Shown here in pieces: positions 42,855-56,056 of a stretch of 64,000 nt of DNA (position 1 is the first letter of the stretch; each line of letters opens with the position of its first letter). The stretch is from Nothophaeocryptopus gaeumannii (Eukaryota; Ascomycota; Dothideomycetes; Mycosphaerellales; Mycosphaerellaceae): assembly GCA_031771865.1 (NCBI GenBank), contig JASISA010000010.1, forward strand, positions 124,001 to 188,000. The letters run 5' to 3'. The notes under the pieces are model-generated. The model was not told the DNA's origin. It saw nothing but the letters and a program-made list of their open reading frames with translations, and did no database searches. The position numbers and the translations under genes are program-made.

Positions 42855-44184
42855 TAGATGGTAGAACCTGGTTATTGGTAACCAATAGTATAGTCAGTAG
42901 GGCAATCACATGCTTACCGGTCAATATGGTAGCTGGTGAGTAAATGCTACCGGTAACCATGGTTACCAACTTCCTATCTCGGTATCCATTGCGCAGCCAG
43001 TCGGCATACTCGCCGGCGCCAAGGGCGGTACGCGTATGGGAAAAATCGACGCGTTTTCGCCGTGAATGTATCCAATCTTCCCATCTCTTTACCAATATCT
43101 CATACTGTCGTATCTCGCCATGCCCAGCGTGTTGTCGTGGCTAGGTGTTGGTAGCTCTGAAGCTACTATCGTCTTATGCGAACAGAACCCCAATTACTGC
43201 GCCTCTTCTCATCCGGATACCTTCGAGCTTAGAAAGACCGAGTATGCGCGCCTCAAGAAGCATCAACAAGGTGTTGGTGAGGATCGAAAGACATGGAGTC
43301 CAGCCTGGCAGTTTGGCGAAGCGCTGCTGCGTTCGGATAACGTGCGGGTATACTACTGCTATCTCTGCGAAAAAGAAGGCCGGCATCAGCAGTTGAACGT
43401 CTTGAATGGAACTCGAGGCGCTCTACATCACCTGTCTCAACACCACAGCATTAATAGCAAGGGCGAGAAAGTCGTGAAGTCCAGCGGCAGTCAGCAAACG
43501 ATCGAAAGCTCCATAATATCATCCGCTATATTCGGTCGTCGCCACAGAGGTTGGAGGCGTTTGCTGCAATCAAGATGGGTGGAAAATGGTCGAAATACAA
43601 TGTGCTTAAGGTAAGTAAGTTCAGAAGCTCGAAAGTTGAGGATCGTGCACCCCGCGCTCAGCGGACTCCGGTCCACTGTGTCCAGAGTGTTTGGTTGGCT
43701 AACCCGCACGCGTTAAACACGGCGCTGGCGGCGACTAAGCCAATCAAGTGTCGCTCTTTTCGATGACGATTTCTATACCGCAAGGCACCTCCGAGCTTCA
43801 CATGCTAATTCTACAACTTCAGCTTGTTCTCAACAACGCCACGCGCTGGAACTCCTTCTTTTACATGACTCAACGAGCCAAGGACGTCGAGAAGCGTGTA
43901 TGTGTCTACGAGACTGGTGGGGACCCCGCAGCCTAAACACAAGGATAAAGAGGGCATACTGCTGGCTGCGTTTGACGAGGAAGATAAGATAGTTGAGGAC
44001 TTCAAGACGGCTGAGGACCTGCTGATAAATGAGGATATTGCTGATGTCGTGAACAACAACCAGGGCGACGACGAGGTCGAATAGATGGCTATATTCACCT
44101 ACAATAAGTCGGTAACCAACGGTATAGATGGTATGATCACATGCTAAACTTGGTCAGTATGGTAGGAGGCCTTATTACCATACC

Positions 44185-44206
44185 TACCGGACCAACAAGA
44201 CCCCTG
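44185..44206 (-). repeat. right terminal inverted repeat of the hAT element
   Basis: Reverse complement of the 22 bp at 42833-42854, no mismatch; ends in GACCCCTG. Confidence 0.93.
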
Positions 44207-44214
44207 ATGGCAGG
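44207..44214 (+). repeat. right 8-bp target-site duplication of the hAT element
   Basis: ATGGCAGG directly after the right terminal repeat, identical to 42825-42832. Confidence 0.93.
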
Positions 44215-45011
44215 TCCCCATTGGTATCTCGCAGATCGGTCTTCCAAGCGAACATCGTCGGCAGGTCCTTGGGATTTCGAGGTTCACTTTCCCGAACCGA
44301 CTGGCTGCCGACCGTATCCTATCGAAGCTAGAGAGTGAGATCCGATGAAGTATAACGAAGGACTGGAGGACCTGGAGGATGATAACGAGGACCTCGATGA
44401 GGATGGCGAGTCCGAGCCGGAAGAGAGCAGCGATGAGCATGATGGAGAAGATTCAGAGACCGATCAGGCGACGAGATGCCACGAAAACCTTTGACTGGTT
44501 TACATCGGCATATTCGTCGACCAGGTCGAAATGCTCGCTGAGCGCTTGCTGCGATTGATCTGGTGGAACAATTCAAACTCTCTGGGTGTTTCACCACGCC
44601 TCAGGTGACGCCCAAGATCTTATTGATGAGCCTTCTCAACATGGCGTACGCGACGATCGAAGGCAGGAGACAGCGACGGAGCTCGGAGCCGTCAGAGAAG
44701 AAAGAACCCAGTATCGACGCTAAGTACCAAGCAGCGTCTCTATCATAGTGCCAGCCTCGCTCAAACGCAAACAATCAAAAGACCCGGCCTGGAAGGACAG
44801 ACAGTCCGCATATCCCCCTCAGGGTATGTACACAAATGGAGAAGCAGAAGTGAGTAATCCCTAATGCGCAATCCTTCGCCTTCCCCTCCCGAATTCCCAT
44901 GCCCGCTGTCATTCATAAAATTCATTACGGGCTGTCTCCGCAGGTGTCTCTTAGCACTCCCATCTGATGCCATTTCTGAAACCTGTCAAAAGCAAAATCT
45001 TCTCACACTCT
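44215..45011. other. intergenic region with decayed coding-like fragments
   Basis: Right of the hAT element. Short frames read FEVHFPEPTGCRPYPIEARE and an acidic run (LEDLEDDNEDLDEDGESE), each ended by stops. They may be remnants of a gene or an older repeat into which the hAT inserted; not recognised. The last ~250 bp is the 3' end of the histidine kinase gene. Confidence 0.4.
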
Positions 45012-48000
45012 TCACTTGCTCCCCTTGGTGTCATCACCTCCAAGCTGTCCGGACCCCTCAGCCTGTGGTTGCGGCGTGGTAGCCCTCCCAGGCGGACCCG
45101 TATTCGCCGCCCGACTAGGTCGACTCTGCAGCTCCTTAATCTGCTGTTCCACCGCAGCCAGCTGTGCAGCCATCTGTACTTGAGCCTGAGGCTTCTTAGC
45201 CATTTCCTCAGGCGTCAAATGGATTTCCGTAGGGTAGTGTTGGGCGCTCTTTGGTCGTTGTGGGACTTCGCGGGTTGTCAAGCCGCCTGCGCCTGCGCCG
45301 TCCTGAGGTGGTTTGTTCTCGGTTGCTCTCTTCGACTCTTGGAGTCGTTGATCAAGCTTTTCGGCTGAGACGACAGAGTTGACGACGTTGTTGGCTTCTT
45401 CTTGGAGATTAGGGATCGCCTTCGTTGGTTGATGGAGATAGGACTCCAGCATCTGCTTGAGAGTATCTGCTCGCACTGGCTTGGCGAGGTAATTGTTCAT
45501 GCCCGCTTCGAGACACTTCTCGCGATCGCCGCGGATGGCTGACGCGGTCATGGCAATCACTAGAATGTCGCGAACCAGCGGGTTTGGATGCTTGCGGATC
45601 TCGCGCGTGGCATTGTATCCGTCGAGAACTGGCTACAGAAATGTTAGAATAGGCCTATCCAAGTCTGCGACATCGGCAAGACACTGCGTAGGACGACGAG
45701 CGTCCTTTGTAGGTCTAACCTAGGTCCTTACCATCTGAACATCCATAAGCACCAGGTGAAAGGGATGACCATCTTCGCTTGCTCGTGTCAGGGCATCGAC
45801 GGCTTGTTGACCGTCGCCGTATGCTTCGCAATTGAAACCAAGCTTCTTGACGAAGTTGATTGCTATCTTTTGGTTGATTGGGCTAGAGAAGAGTCAGTAA
45901 GTAATCATGCGTGATGTCTGTGTCAGTACGTACTTGTCCTCTGCGATGCAGACCTTCAGCTGGTCGCGCGGAACACCCTGCAAGCTCATGATAGCTCTTG
46001 CGCCCGGTCCATCATCGACAGCCGGGGGAGTGAAGACTGCCATTGGATCTGCTTCCCGACCAAGTTGTGCACTACCGTTTTGCTTCCCAACGTCTGAAGG
46101 ATTGACCTTCTTGAACGGTAGACTGAACGAGACAGTTGTGCCTACATTAGGGGTGCTTTCCAGCCAAATCTGGCCGTGCATAACGTTCTCCAGAATGGCC
46201 TTGCAAATCGAAAGACCGAGACCTGTGCCTCCGTAGCTGCGCGCAGTGCTTGAGTCAGCTTGCGAGAAGGGGAGAAACAACTTCTTTTGTTGCTCTTGCG
46301 AGATGCCGATGCCAGTATCGCTGACAGAGACAGTAACTTTGATTTCCTTCTCATTCTCCCAGTCCACCTTCGCCTTGACGGTGACACTCCCACGGGCAGT
46401 AAACTTGTACGCATTAGACATCAAGTTCATGAGAATTTGATGCAAGCGGACAGGATCACCCATTACCACCAGCTTCGGATCCAGTCTGTCAAGGTCCTGA
46501 ATCGTCTTTAAATTGCGCTCGATATTGGTGTACGACAGCGCTCTCACGACCTCACTGATAGTCTCGGTCAGCGATAGCGGCACACTGAAGACTTGCATCT
46601 TGCCAGCTTCAAGCTTGGAGAAGTCAAGTATGTCGTTAATAACACTGAGCAAAGTGTCGGCGCAGACGCGGATGCTGTCAGCATGCTCCTCTTGCTCTTT
46701 GCTCAGCTGCGTGGCTTTCAGCATCTCAGACATGCCAATGACACCATTGAGCGGTGTCCTCAGCTCGTGAGACACGTTGGCCAGGAACATAGATTTGGCC
46801 TTGGCAGCTTCGTCTTTGAGGCGCACCATCTCCATCGCCTTCGCTTCAGCAGCCTTCGCTTTCTTCTCAGCTTCCCGAGCTTGCGCCAGTGCTTGCTTCT
46901 GCACCTCCAACATCGAGATGTTCGACGCCTGCACTTTCTCGGATCGCTTGAAAAGCAACGCGTTGGCAATCGAAATTGCAATCTGGTTGACCAACAGCTT
47001 GAGCAGGGTGACGGTCCGCTCGGTGAAGGTGTTCGGTGGAGCTTGGCAGTACAGACTTCCTAGTAGCACCTTGTCACCGTGTAGGATCGGTATCGAGACC
47101 ATGGAGGCGCCTTCCGGATTCTTCTCAAGCCAGTGGTCAGGCACGTTGAAGAAGCGTTCGTCTTCCAAGACTTGTCGAAGGAAGACTTGCTCCTTGAATC
47201 TCAAGACGTACTTTGTTACCTGTTTGGCAACTTGATCCTCAACATCTTCAAGTGGTATACCTTCTTCAGGTGCATTAATGCCGTCAGGCGTGCCTACTGA
47301 AGCGACGCACCACTCTCCGTTGTCGCTCTCTACAACGAGTCCCACGATCTCGGCTCCTGTAGAATCCACGATGATCGTTGTCAGCTTTGAGAGAAGACGG
47401 TCCACGTTGAGCTCCGAGGACAGCAGCTGTGATGACTCCAGAATGCCCGCGAGATCGATCATATCCAGCCCGACGGCCGAAGATAGCGCTGCCGGTGGCT
47501 CCCTATTGTGTGCTTGCGCTGCAGTCTGCGGGTCTAGCCACTCCACAGTCCTATCTGCCGGAGTCTGCACCGCTTGGTGGCTCGCAATCTTCTGCAGCTT
47601 GTACTCGTAAGATGGTCCGCTGTTAACGTCCATTGTTGTCTGCGTAGCTGCATCGACGGTCGAGAGGCTGCGTGTGCCGAACAGCAGGAACTCAAATCGC
47701 TCCGAGACATGGTCAGCCTTTCCATACGCGCCTACCCGCCTATAAGCGGAAATGCAATTCAAGAGGATACCTCTTGCTGGCCGAGATGCGCCTCGGTGCA
47801 CTAGCCAGTCTGCATATAGCTCAAGGCTCAAGGCTTCGTCCAGCGCGTTGTTATGTAGCACTGCATGGTTGACTGCTTCTTCATAGTGTTGAAGGACTTC
47901 TCCATATCTGTGTTCGACGTCTGCGATTTCTGCGTCCAAGAGCTTCATGTAGACGACATAGTTGACGTTGTTGACACTTGCAACGACATCGATGAATGCT

Positions 48001-51000
48001 CGATATTCTGCAACTCGCTGAAGAAGCTGCTTTCTCTCCACTCGCTCCGGGGTTTCGCGCAGAATCGCCAGGATCGACATAGAGATGTAGAACAAGGAGG
48101 AGTATCGATATCTCGAGCACAGAAGACCCTCGGTCATCGGCAGGATCTTGTCGCCAAACTCGAGGGCCTCCTTATAGTGCCCGAAGCGGTACATGGCGAC
48201 AAGCTTGTGGACTAGGTAGATCGACAAGGGTCTTTCTGGACTGGCGGCACTTGCTTTCACGAATTTGAGGTAGGTCTCCGTGTTGTGGCTAGGATCGGAA
48301 AGGACGTCTTGAGCGGATTTCCAGTACGTCTTGCCAGATAGTGCGCGAGCATATTGACGAACGCCCATCAAGAAGACGCCACCTCGGAGGTTTTCTTGCC
48401 ACTCGGGGAACTCATCTCCAACAGATGCGATGAAAGCCTCTGTCTCGCCGATGTTCTCGGACGACCACAGTCGGTATGCGCCCATGATTCCGATGTTGAG
48501 AAGGTGCAAGATCTTGTCCCCAGCACTTGAAGCAGCCTCGAGGCCTTTATTGAGCGCGGCGAAGCTATCACGCAGATCCCATTTAATGTGGCCAAGAAAC
48601 AAGGCGTGCAGCGTGAGCGTACGTCCGATCGTGTAGGATTCCTGGTCAAAGAAGTCGATGACTTGAAGAGCTCTATTCCCGAAGTCCATTGCCAGTTGTA
48701 CCATGCTGAAGCGCGAGATGATTTGAGATGCCAGATTGACGTATCCTAAGCCCACCTGAGCGAACGGGCCGCGCTCAAGATATACGGCCAAGATCGTTAA
48801 CGTCGCTTTGTAGAACAACAGTTGATTCGTCCAGTACGCAGAGGACTGAAGCTCTGCCAGTAAAGCGCCTAGGGTAGTCAGACTTCGGTCGATAGATCTT
48901 GGGTCGATACCCTCAAATGTCAGCGGTGTAGCCTGCAAAAGAGGGACCAGACGTTGAAATTCCTCATCGCATTCCTCCCAACTTGACTCTGCGACCTCAA
49001 GACCAAGTTCTAAGAGCGCAGATTTGAGCCCGTTGAAAGCAGTCCTGCTGTCGCCGCGCTGGACGTGCATCCGACTGAAGATTATGGCAGCTGGTGCTTT
49101 GTCTGTCGAATCTCGTGCGTGAGCAAAAACATCAGTGAGTAACTCGTGTGCTTCGTCGTACTGTCCATTATACCAATACGCCTCCGCAGAGCGAGTCTTC
49201 AAAGTCAGGGTCTCGGCATAGCTAGCGTCGCCCGAGCTGTCGTCCCAGGGATTTGCTGGTAACAGGTCCAGGCAGTGTTTGAAGTAGAAGAGGCCAGACT
49301 GTCGGGCTCCAGAATCCCGTGCTGTTTCTGCGGCCTGGTAAAGGAGATCTCGGTAGGCGGTCTTCTTTTTGGCGCGACGCTTCACCGCTGCTATACCTTC
49401 GCAAACGTGGCGTGCTTGCTCGAACAAGACTTTGTTGGGCTGATTGATCGGATCGTACGGTTCGTGTTTCATCATTGATGTTCCCACCACGTAGTGCATC
49501 TCTTCCTTGTCAAAGCTTTCGCAGAGCGAGTCTGCAGCTGCAATGTACCGATCGTGAGAAAATTTGAAGGTATCTTCATCAACCGATGGCATGACGATGA
49601 AAGAAGACAGCGCGATCTGCAAGCCAGCTACAGGATCTTTCGATTGAGGTGGAATAAGTGGCTGCGGCGCCAATTGCGAGCAAGCGCAACTCATCACTCG
49701 CTTCACTAGATTGAACTTGAAGCTATTGCCAATGATCGCGGCCCAAGCAAGCACTGTCTGAGCGTCCTCAGGAAGCGCTTTCATGCGACGAAGGATAAAA
49801 TCGTTGGTCGAGAATCTGCCAGCGTCCTGGCTTGAGAATTCTTCAAAGAGCCGGTCCAAGCTGTATTCCCAGTGCGAGCATTTCCAGCAATAGTAGATGC
49901 ATTTCTTTCGATAGGCAGAATCCAGCATTTCTCGCACAAAGAATGGATTTCCTTGAGTCTTCTCTTGCACGACCGCGACCAACGGTGTACAGTAGTCGGC
50001 CGGTCTGTGAAGCGTTTCTGCGACATACTTGGTGGTGTCTTCGTCCGTGAACGCGCCGACTTCGACCGTTGTAGCCTTCTCAAGAAGCTTCTTCATCGCG
50101 GGTGTAAGCAAGTCTTCAGATCGATATGTCATGATGAGCACAATCGGTATGTGCGCCTTGACGATGACCTGGATCAACTCCAAGCTCTCTGGATCCGCAA
50201 ACTGCAGATCGTCCAGGCAGAAGCAAACAAATTTCTGAACTGCCAACAGTCGAAGTACGTCCAGAAATATGTGCATAAACCGGGAAGACTTATTCGACCC
50301 TCCGGACCGAAGCCACTCTTGTGTGCTCGCAGCATTGCACATCTTGCGCTCGGGCATGACACCAACAGACCCGTTCTGCATCTCCATTACCCCTTTGTTG
50401 GCCATCCTGCCATTAACAGGGGGCGAAAGGAGCCAAATCGGCAGTTCCAAGTAGGTGTGCAAGACACCCCAGAACGGCTTCACGAACGTCCGAATGTTTT
50501 CGTGAAACGGGGTGCTGACATCGTTTTCCGAAAAGATCTGTCGAAACAATGATGACATCACTCGCGTGATTGCCTCAAAAGGAGAGCTGCGCATTTGATC
50601 AAATTTGGCAGTTGTGTAGTATCCGTGCTTACGAGCTTGTGCTTGTATGCTCTGAACAAGGGCAGACTTGCCAAAGCCAGTCGCACCGCTAATGCCAATC
50701 AGTTCTGTTCTCCCTTTGCGCTTCAATTTCTGTGCAGTTCGTAGAAGAGAACTAGGTTCAGTCATGATGCTGTTGCCATTGAACTGAGTGCTTGAGGTCG
50801 TCCGATGTAGGCTATTGTCGTTGATATTGCCAGACCCGTGGCTGCGGAGGGACGAATCTTTCTGCTCCACTTGCTCGATGGCGGCATCACCATTGACTGA
50901 CGTGACGGAGGACGCGACACTATCTGTTATGTCCGCGGTGCGCTCTAATTGATCCGGAGTAGCCCTACTACTGTACTGCTGCGGTTCGTAAGGAGCGATC

Positions 51001-52412
51001 TCTGGAATCGACATGAGGCGCGTATCTTCTCTATTTCGATCGCGGTCTGTGGAAGAAGTACTGTCACTCAGAATGTCGTCGAACAGCGACGTCTGTGGAT
51101 CGCCGGACATGATCGAAGAATTTGAGCTCAAGCTGTAGAGACCTTTACGTGATATTGGTGCTGCTCGTGCCGCTCGATGAGCCGCGCGCTCAATGACGCC
51201 GAGCAGAGTTGCTCGTTGCTGCTCTCGGCCCACAAGCCGCGTTGGAAGGATGAAGAAGCATGAGACGTCCTTCTCTCGGATCTGGAACTTGCTTAGTGCT
51301 TCTTGGTCTCCGTCCGTGAGGATGGTCTTGAGTCGCTGAAAGTCATATTTGACGCCAGAAGTAGAATTGTAGCGATCGTCCATATTGCGCGCAGTCATGC
51401 GTTTGATGACCTTTGCCAAAGCATCGGGAACGTCCTCTCGCAGAGAACCAGCTGAGGGTATCCGCCGAGACAGAATGTTCTGCATGATATCCAGTGGCGT
51501 CTTTCCCTCAAAAGGTGGCTGTCCAGTCAGCATAGTCCAGAACAATACTCCGAGAGAGTAGATGTCTGTTCGAGCATCGGGCTCAGCCGGCAAGCGACCC
51601 GTCTGCTCGGGGGCGATGAATTGTAATCGATGCTCCACACCTCGTTGCGACATCAGAGTAGTCCAGTTTGCGGAAGTCAAGCCATGCTCGAAGCTCCTAA
51701 CTCCGCTGCCGAAGCTGATCATGCGCACAACGCCCGTCTCCTTGTTGAAGTGGAAAGCATCACCCCGAATCTCTCCATGAACAATGTCGTTGCCGTGGTG
51801 CAATATCTCAAGGCATTGACTGGCACCGATGGCAAAGTCCAAGAAAGTCAAGAGAGCTACCTGTTCGGATCGCTGGAGCTGCGGAGATTCCGGTGTGCCT
51901 GAGTAGAAGTTTGGTCCGAACTCCATGACCTCTCTCAGATAGTTGCGGCCAGGGGCTTCGAAGACGGAAACGCAGAAAGGGTCGTCGCCCGCTTCTTTCG
52001 CAGGCATGCGGATGAAGTCCAGTGGTCTCACAAAGTGCCGTTTGTCCCCAGACTGGCTGAACAGCGCCTGACATAGCTTGTACTCGCGTTCCAGGCGGAG
52101 GATCTGCTTTCCGACGCGGCCAACGACCCAGACATCCTTCTCCTTCTCGTCGTCTATCGTGGTTGCATCGTAGTCTGATCTGGTCCGTATCGAAGAAGGT
52201 CGAGATGTAGACGCAGAGGATGCGCTGGTCTTGCGGCCATTGGTCTGTTTCACTCGTTTGCGGCCAAAGAAGTGCCAGTCATCGTAGCTCGAGTGGAAGG
52301 GCGGAATCTTGTTGTTGAACTCGTAGCCGGGGACATGGTCGCGCAGGCGGTCGAACACGCGCTTGAAGGGTGGGAGGGAGGAATCATCGTCGGCGTCGCG
52401 GTCCAGCGCCAT
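45012..52412 (-). CDS. group X hybrid sensor histidine kinase with Ser/Thr-kinase-like and AAA-type domains
   Basis: Phosphorelay sensor related to fission yeast Mak2/Mak3 (Phk1/2) and fungal group X kinases. Three exons on the minus strand (52412-45934, 45882-45732, 45632-45012), introns 51 and 99 nt; product 2416 aa. In order: Ser/Thr-kinase-like domain (~60-380) with altered catalytic motifs (VHGEIRGDAF for HRD, ISFGSG for DFG); AAA-like ATPase with P-loop GATGFGKSALVQ (~570); long TPR-like region; GAF (~1650-1800); HisKA with phospho-acceptor His in ANVSHELRTPLNG (~1880); HATPase_c (LMSNAYKF, GTGLGLSICK); receiver with EDNPINQK, phospho-acceptor Asp in LVLMDVQMP (~2206) and Lys in LAKPV. 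Both introns fall in the receiver. The longer frame to 52493 starts with GTG; 52412 is the first ATG, in a CACCATGG context. Confidence 0.95.
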
Positions 52413-53302
52413 GGTGTCTGCCTCACTTTCCTTTCCTCCACCTACGCCTCGACCATGGCTGTTGTATGTTTCAAGAGCTGTCCCCGCAAACACTCGGTCT
52501 CGTCGGTATCATGCCCAGCGCGCGCCCGCTCAGACCTGCAGATACCGGTGCTTCCGAAGCTTGATAGCTGTGATTGTGAAGGGTGTATGCTTTGAAGGAG
52601 GGAGTGGAGGGTGAAGACTGGACGTGAGGAGTCGGTGATCTGTAATCCTGGACGCAGCTCACCACGCGAGGTGGCGGCGGTTCAGTGTTCACTCTAAGCG
52701 TGTTAAGGTTGGCGTATGTAATCAAGACATAAGCTTCGATGCAAGGTTCGCGGCAACGGCAGCAACGGTATGGCGCGCTTCGGTATCTCAGAGAATCAGA
52801 GACGTGAGGAAGCCTGAGGGCAGAAAGAGAGATTACAGTACTATGTTCATCGCTGTCCGGCCCCTTCACGCTGCTCGTCTACTCCTCACTGCCGGCTGCT
52901 CAGTCACCCAGCTGATGGAGCGGCTCCCATGTATTGTGCATTCGCAGCGGTTCGTCTAGTACTTGAGAATATGCAGGGTATGCCAGTACCCATGTGAGAT
53001 CTTCCTTTGGCGATATGCATTGCAACGAGGTGGAGCTGTCTCGCCCGCCATCAGCCGCGGAATGTGCAGCCGAGAAGGCAAATGAGCTTCATTGGCACCA
53101 ACCAGCACGAGCAGTTATCCTGTACCTGCCTACGACACACTTCACCTTTCACAGACGCATACCAACACAAGCTTCCTCCACAAGGTAGACTGCATTTCGA
53201 GGCGTATGGCTATTTGCATTTGAGACCTGTACTGGGCAGCTACCCATGAAGTCCTACAGCGCTTGCTTGCTTCTGTAGCGGACTTCTCCCTCTTGCCTGG
53301 GC
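52413..53302. other. divergent intergenic region
   Basis: About 890 bp separating the start codons of the histidine kinase (minus) and the ankyrin/DIL gene (plus). Both promoters lie here. No gene or repeat recognised. Confidence 0.5.
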
Positions 53303-55814
53303 ATGGCGGAGGAGGACAAGGTGGAGGACCGCCTTGGGGACGGCGGTGTAGAGCACGAAGAGGAGCATGATAGTTCGCCTGTGACGAAACCGCGAGAGCT
53401 GCCTGCGGACTTGCCTCGATCGCTGGACGACCGGAAGAGCTACAACTCAGGGTGGACTCAAGAGACGGAGTACTACGATGCATGGCAGGGTGCGTCCATA
53501 TAGTGTACGAGAGAAGCAGGACACAGATGTTGATGTTTCTTGAATAGGCCAGTCGCAATTCCTCACCGCGCCCACTATCGCAAAGCCCCTCAATTTCAAC
53601 CTCGCCCTAAACGAGCCCGACGACGGTGCCTTTGGGAGAGACTTCGGCAACGATGACGCCCGCGTCGCTGCTATGCTCGCGTCTCAAGCTCAAGCGCGAC
53701 AACCGACGAACACGGGTGAGGCCGAGGAGGATGACATTCTGCACGATCAGAAGCTGTCACGCGACCACAAAGCACACGCGCTGCAGGACTTCCTTTTCAT
53801 GGCAGCAAGCAACGGCAATGCAGAAAGGGTGCAGCGACTGGTAAGAGGTAGCGCATCAGATTTGGTGCAGATTGACGGCGTCGACGCAGAAGGCACCCCG
53901 CCACTGGTATACGCGAGCTGTTTTGGACACAGAGAAGTAGTGCTGTCGCTGCTGAACGCGGGTGCAACGGTGGATAAAACCGACAAGAACCAGTGGACAG
54001 CGCTCATGTGGGCGATGACGAACCGACACAAGGAGATCGCGAAAATCCTGCTTGACCACGGCGCATCCACTGAAGCCAAATCCGCGAACGGTAGGACCGC
54101 CCTGGACTTCATGCAGGGCGAAGGGCAGAGCGAGATGTCGGAATATCTCCAACACAGCGGTTACACCATTGGAAATGCCGGCGTCGGTCCCGCTAGTGCC
54201 GGGGATGATTTCTACAATAGCGGCTTCTCTCAAGACAGATTCGAGGAAGAGCTGGCTGAGAATGAAATGAGGCGGCGCATGATGATGGAGAGTGCCATCA
54301 ACCTGGAAGTCGACCTCGGAAACCTTGGCCTGGACGAGACACCGGACTCGCCGGACGATCTCGAGCACGAAGAATTCGTATGGGACAGATGCCTAAACGA
54401 CCAGATGTTCGTCTTCATGGAGCACGACATCGAGCGCATACTGGACGTTGTCATCACCAAAATGACACCGCAACGATCAGCTACGCAGAAGCCCGTACCT
54501 GCGAATATCGTATTTCTAGGTGCGCGGTACGCTCATTACCATCAAAGTCCAGAGCTGCTTGCAGATTGGCTGGGCTCGGCACAGGAGAAGATATATGATG
54601 TTGTCGACCGGTGTCAGTGGGATATGACGATCTTGGCTTTCTGGATCTCCAATGCGACCCTTCTTCTGTACTATTTGAAAAAAGACACTGGCCTGACCCA
54701 GTACACCACCGAGTTTCAAGCCCAGATGGCAGAGCTGATCCAAGAGATCTACATCCTCATCATCAGGGATGCAGAGAGGAGAATGGACAAAGTGCTCGAT
54801 CCGGCTATGTTGGACCATGAGACCATCCCAGGATTCGAGGATATCACTTTTCAAAATGAGTGGAAGTTCTTGAAGAAGAAGTCGAATGTGAAGCCCGAAC
54901 CCATGGAGAAGCGCTTCAGGCCACCCTCTCCCAAGCGCAAAGCTCAAGTCTCGCCTCGCAACATCACTTCATTGCTGTCATCAACGCTATTTGTACTGGA
55001 TTTGTATGATGTACACTCTGTGATAACATCGCAGATCTTGTCACAACTGTACTACTGGTTGAGCGCCGAGATATTCAATCGGATAATGTCCACCAAGAGA
55101 TATCTGGCCCGAACGAAGGCTATGCAGATACGAATGAACATTTCAATGCTCGAGGATTGGGCGCGTGCGAACAACAGACAGCCGGAGCACTATGAGAATG
55201 GCGCAACCACACCAAATGGCGAGGCGACAGTTGACGCGGCGAGACGGCATCTTGCGCCTGTAGTCCAGCTCTTACAATGGCTGCAATGCTTTTCGTCGAT
55301 AGGAGAAGACCGCGAGGCGATGGAAATAACATTACAGCAACTACCGGCTCTTTCGACAAAGCAGCTCCTTCATGCTGTGAAGTATTACCGCGCAGAAGTC
55401 GGTGAGAAGTCGTTGACTAGACCTGCACTCAGACATGTTCAGGAAGTGAAGAGCAGATCAAAGCCTCTACAGAAGCAGCCGCTGTCGAACTCATCCAAAG
55501 ACCTGCCACCAACTCCCAGCACTCCCACGACACAGAACGGGAAAACGACACCGCTACCCGGCACGCCATCAATGGACGACGAAGAGGTACCGGAGAGCAA
55601 GATGATGAATCCGGCAATGCTCCTGCCATTCCATCTACCAACATCGACCGATATGCTGGTAACCTATGGTGCCGGCTTTGGTGGAGTCAACAAAGAGCGC
55701 GAGCAGAGATATGTACCGACTGTGCCACCAGAATTCCTTTCAAAGATTGATCCAGGTAGTAGGCAGAGCGTCTACGAAGGCTTCAATGAGGAAGACGGCA
55801 GTAACGAATCGTGA
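53303..55814 (+). CDS. ankyrin-repeat and DIL (dilute) domain protein
   Basis: Two exons (53303-53489, 53548-55814), intron 58 nt, product 817 aa. Seen: an acidic N-terminus, ankyrin repeats at ~140-250 (HALQDFLFMAASNGNAERVQRLV, TPPLVYASCFGHREVVLSLLNAGA, WTALMWAMTNRHKEIAKILLDHGA, NGRTALDF), and a DIL domain at ~380-600 (ILAFWISNATLLLYYLKKDTG, LLSSTLFVLDLYDVHSVITSQILSQLYYW, FNRIMSTKRYLARTKAMQIRMNISMLEDW). DIL is otherwise the cargo-binding tail of class V myosins, so a role in polarised transport is plausible but inferred; no motor domain is present. The C-terminal ~180 residues are Pro/Thr/Ser-rich with TPSTPTTQ-like stretches. Confidence 0.92.
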
Positions 55815-56056
55815 AAGCAGACGTTGTTGGCGTTCAGGTATTCTTATAGCCTCGAGACGAAGAGCACTGCGGACGCAGCCGGCCGCGTCGCCTTCAATTG
55901 CCGCCGCCTTACTCGATACTTTCGAGTACAACGCGCTCGGATTGGATATCGCGAAGCCCCACCAATATCGATAGGACCAAGATTCAAAGCATTGGGGTCA
56001 TCCCACCAACACCTCCACCCGCTCCCAAAGCGATTCCCATTGAACCCGTTGACAAG

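Larger units (their letters stand above)
42833..44206 (+). mobile_element. internally deleted hAT-family DNA transposon (1374 bp)
   Basis: Complete boundaries: perfect 22-bp terminal inverted repeats and a perfect 8-bp target-site duplication (ATGGCAGG), the hAT hallmark. Inside, on the plus strand, remnants of a transposase: a BED-type zinc finger region (PAWQFGEALLRSDNVRVYYCYLCEKEG with the paired His in GALHHLSQHH, about 43300-43470) and further on ATRWNSFFYMTQRA (about 43830-43880), a conserved hAT block. The catalytic core between them is missing and the frame is interrupted, and at ~1.4 kb the element is well below the 2.5-4 kb of autonomous copies. It is non-autonomous now. Subterminal GGTAACC/GGTTACC motifs may be transposase sites. 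Confidence 0.93.

Noticed and set aside
52413..52493. Longer N-terminus for the histidine kinase
   Set aside because: The extension has no ATG (it begins at GTG); the ATG at 52412 has a strong context.
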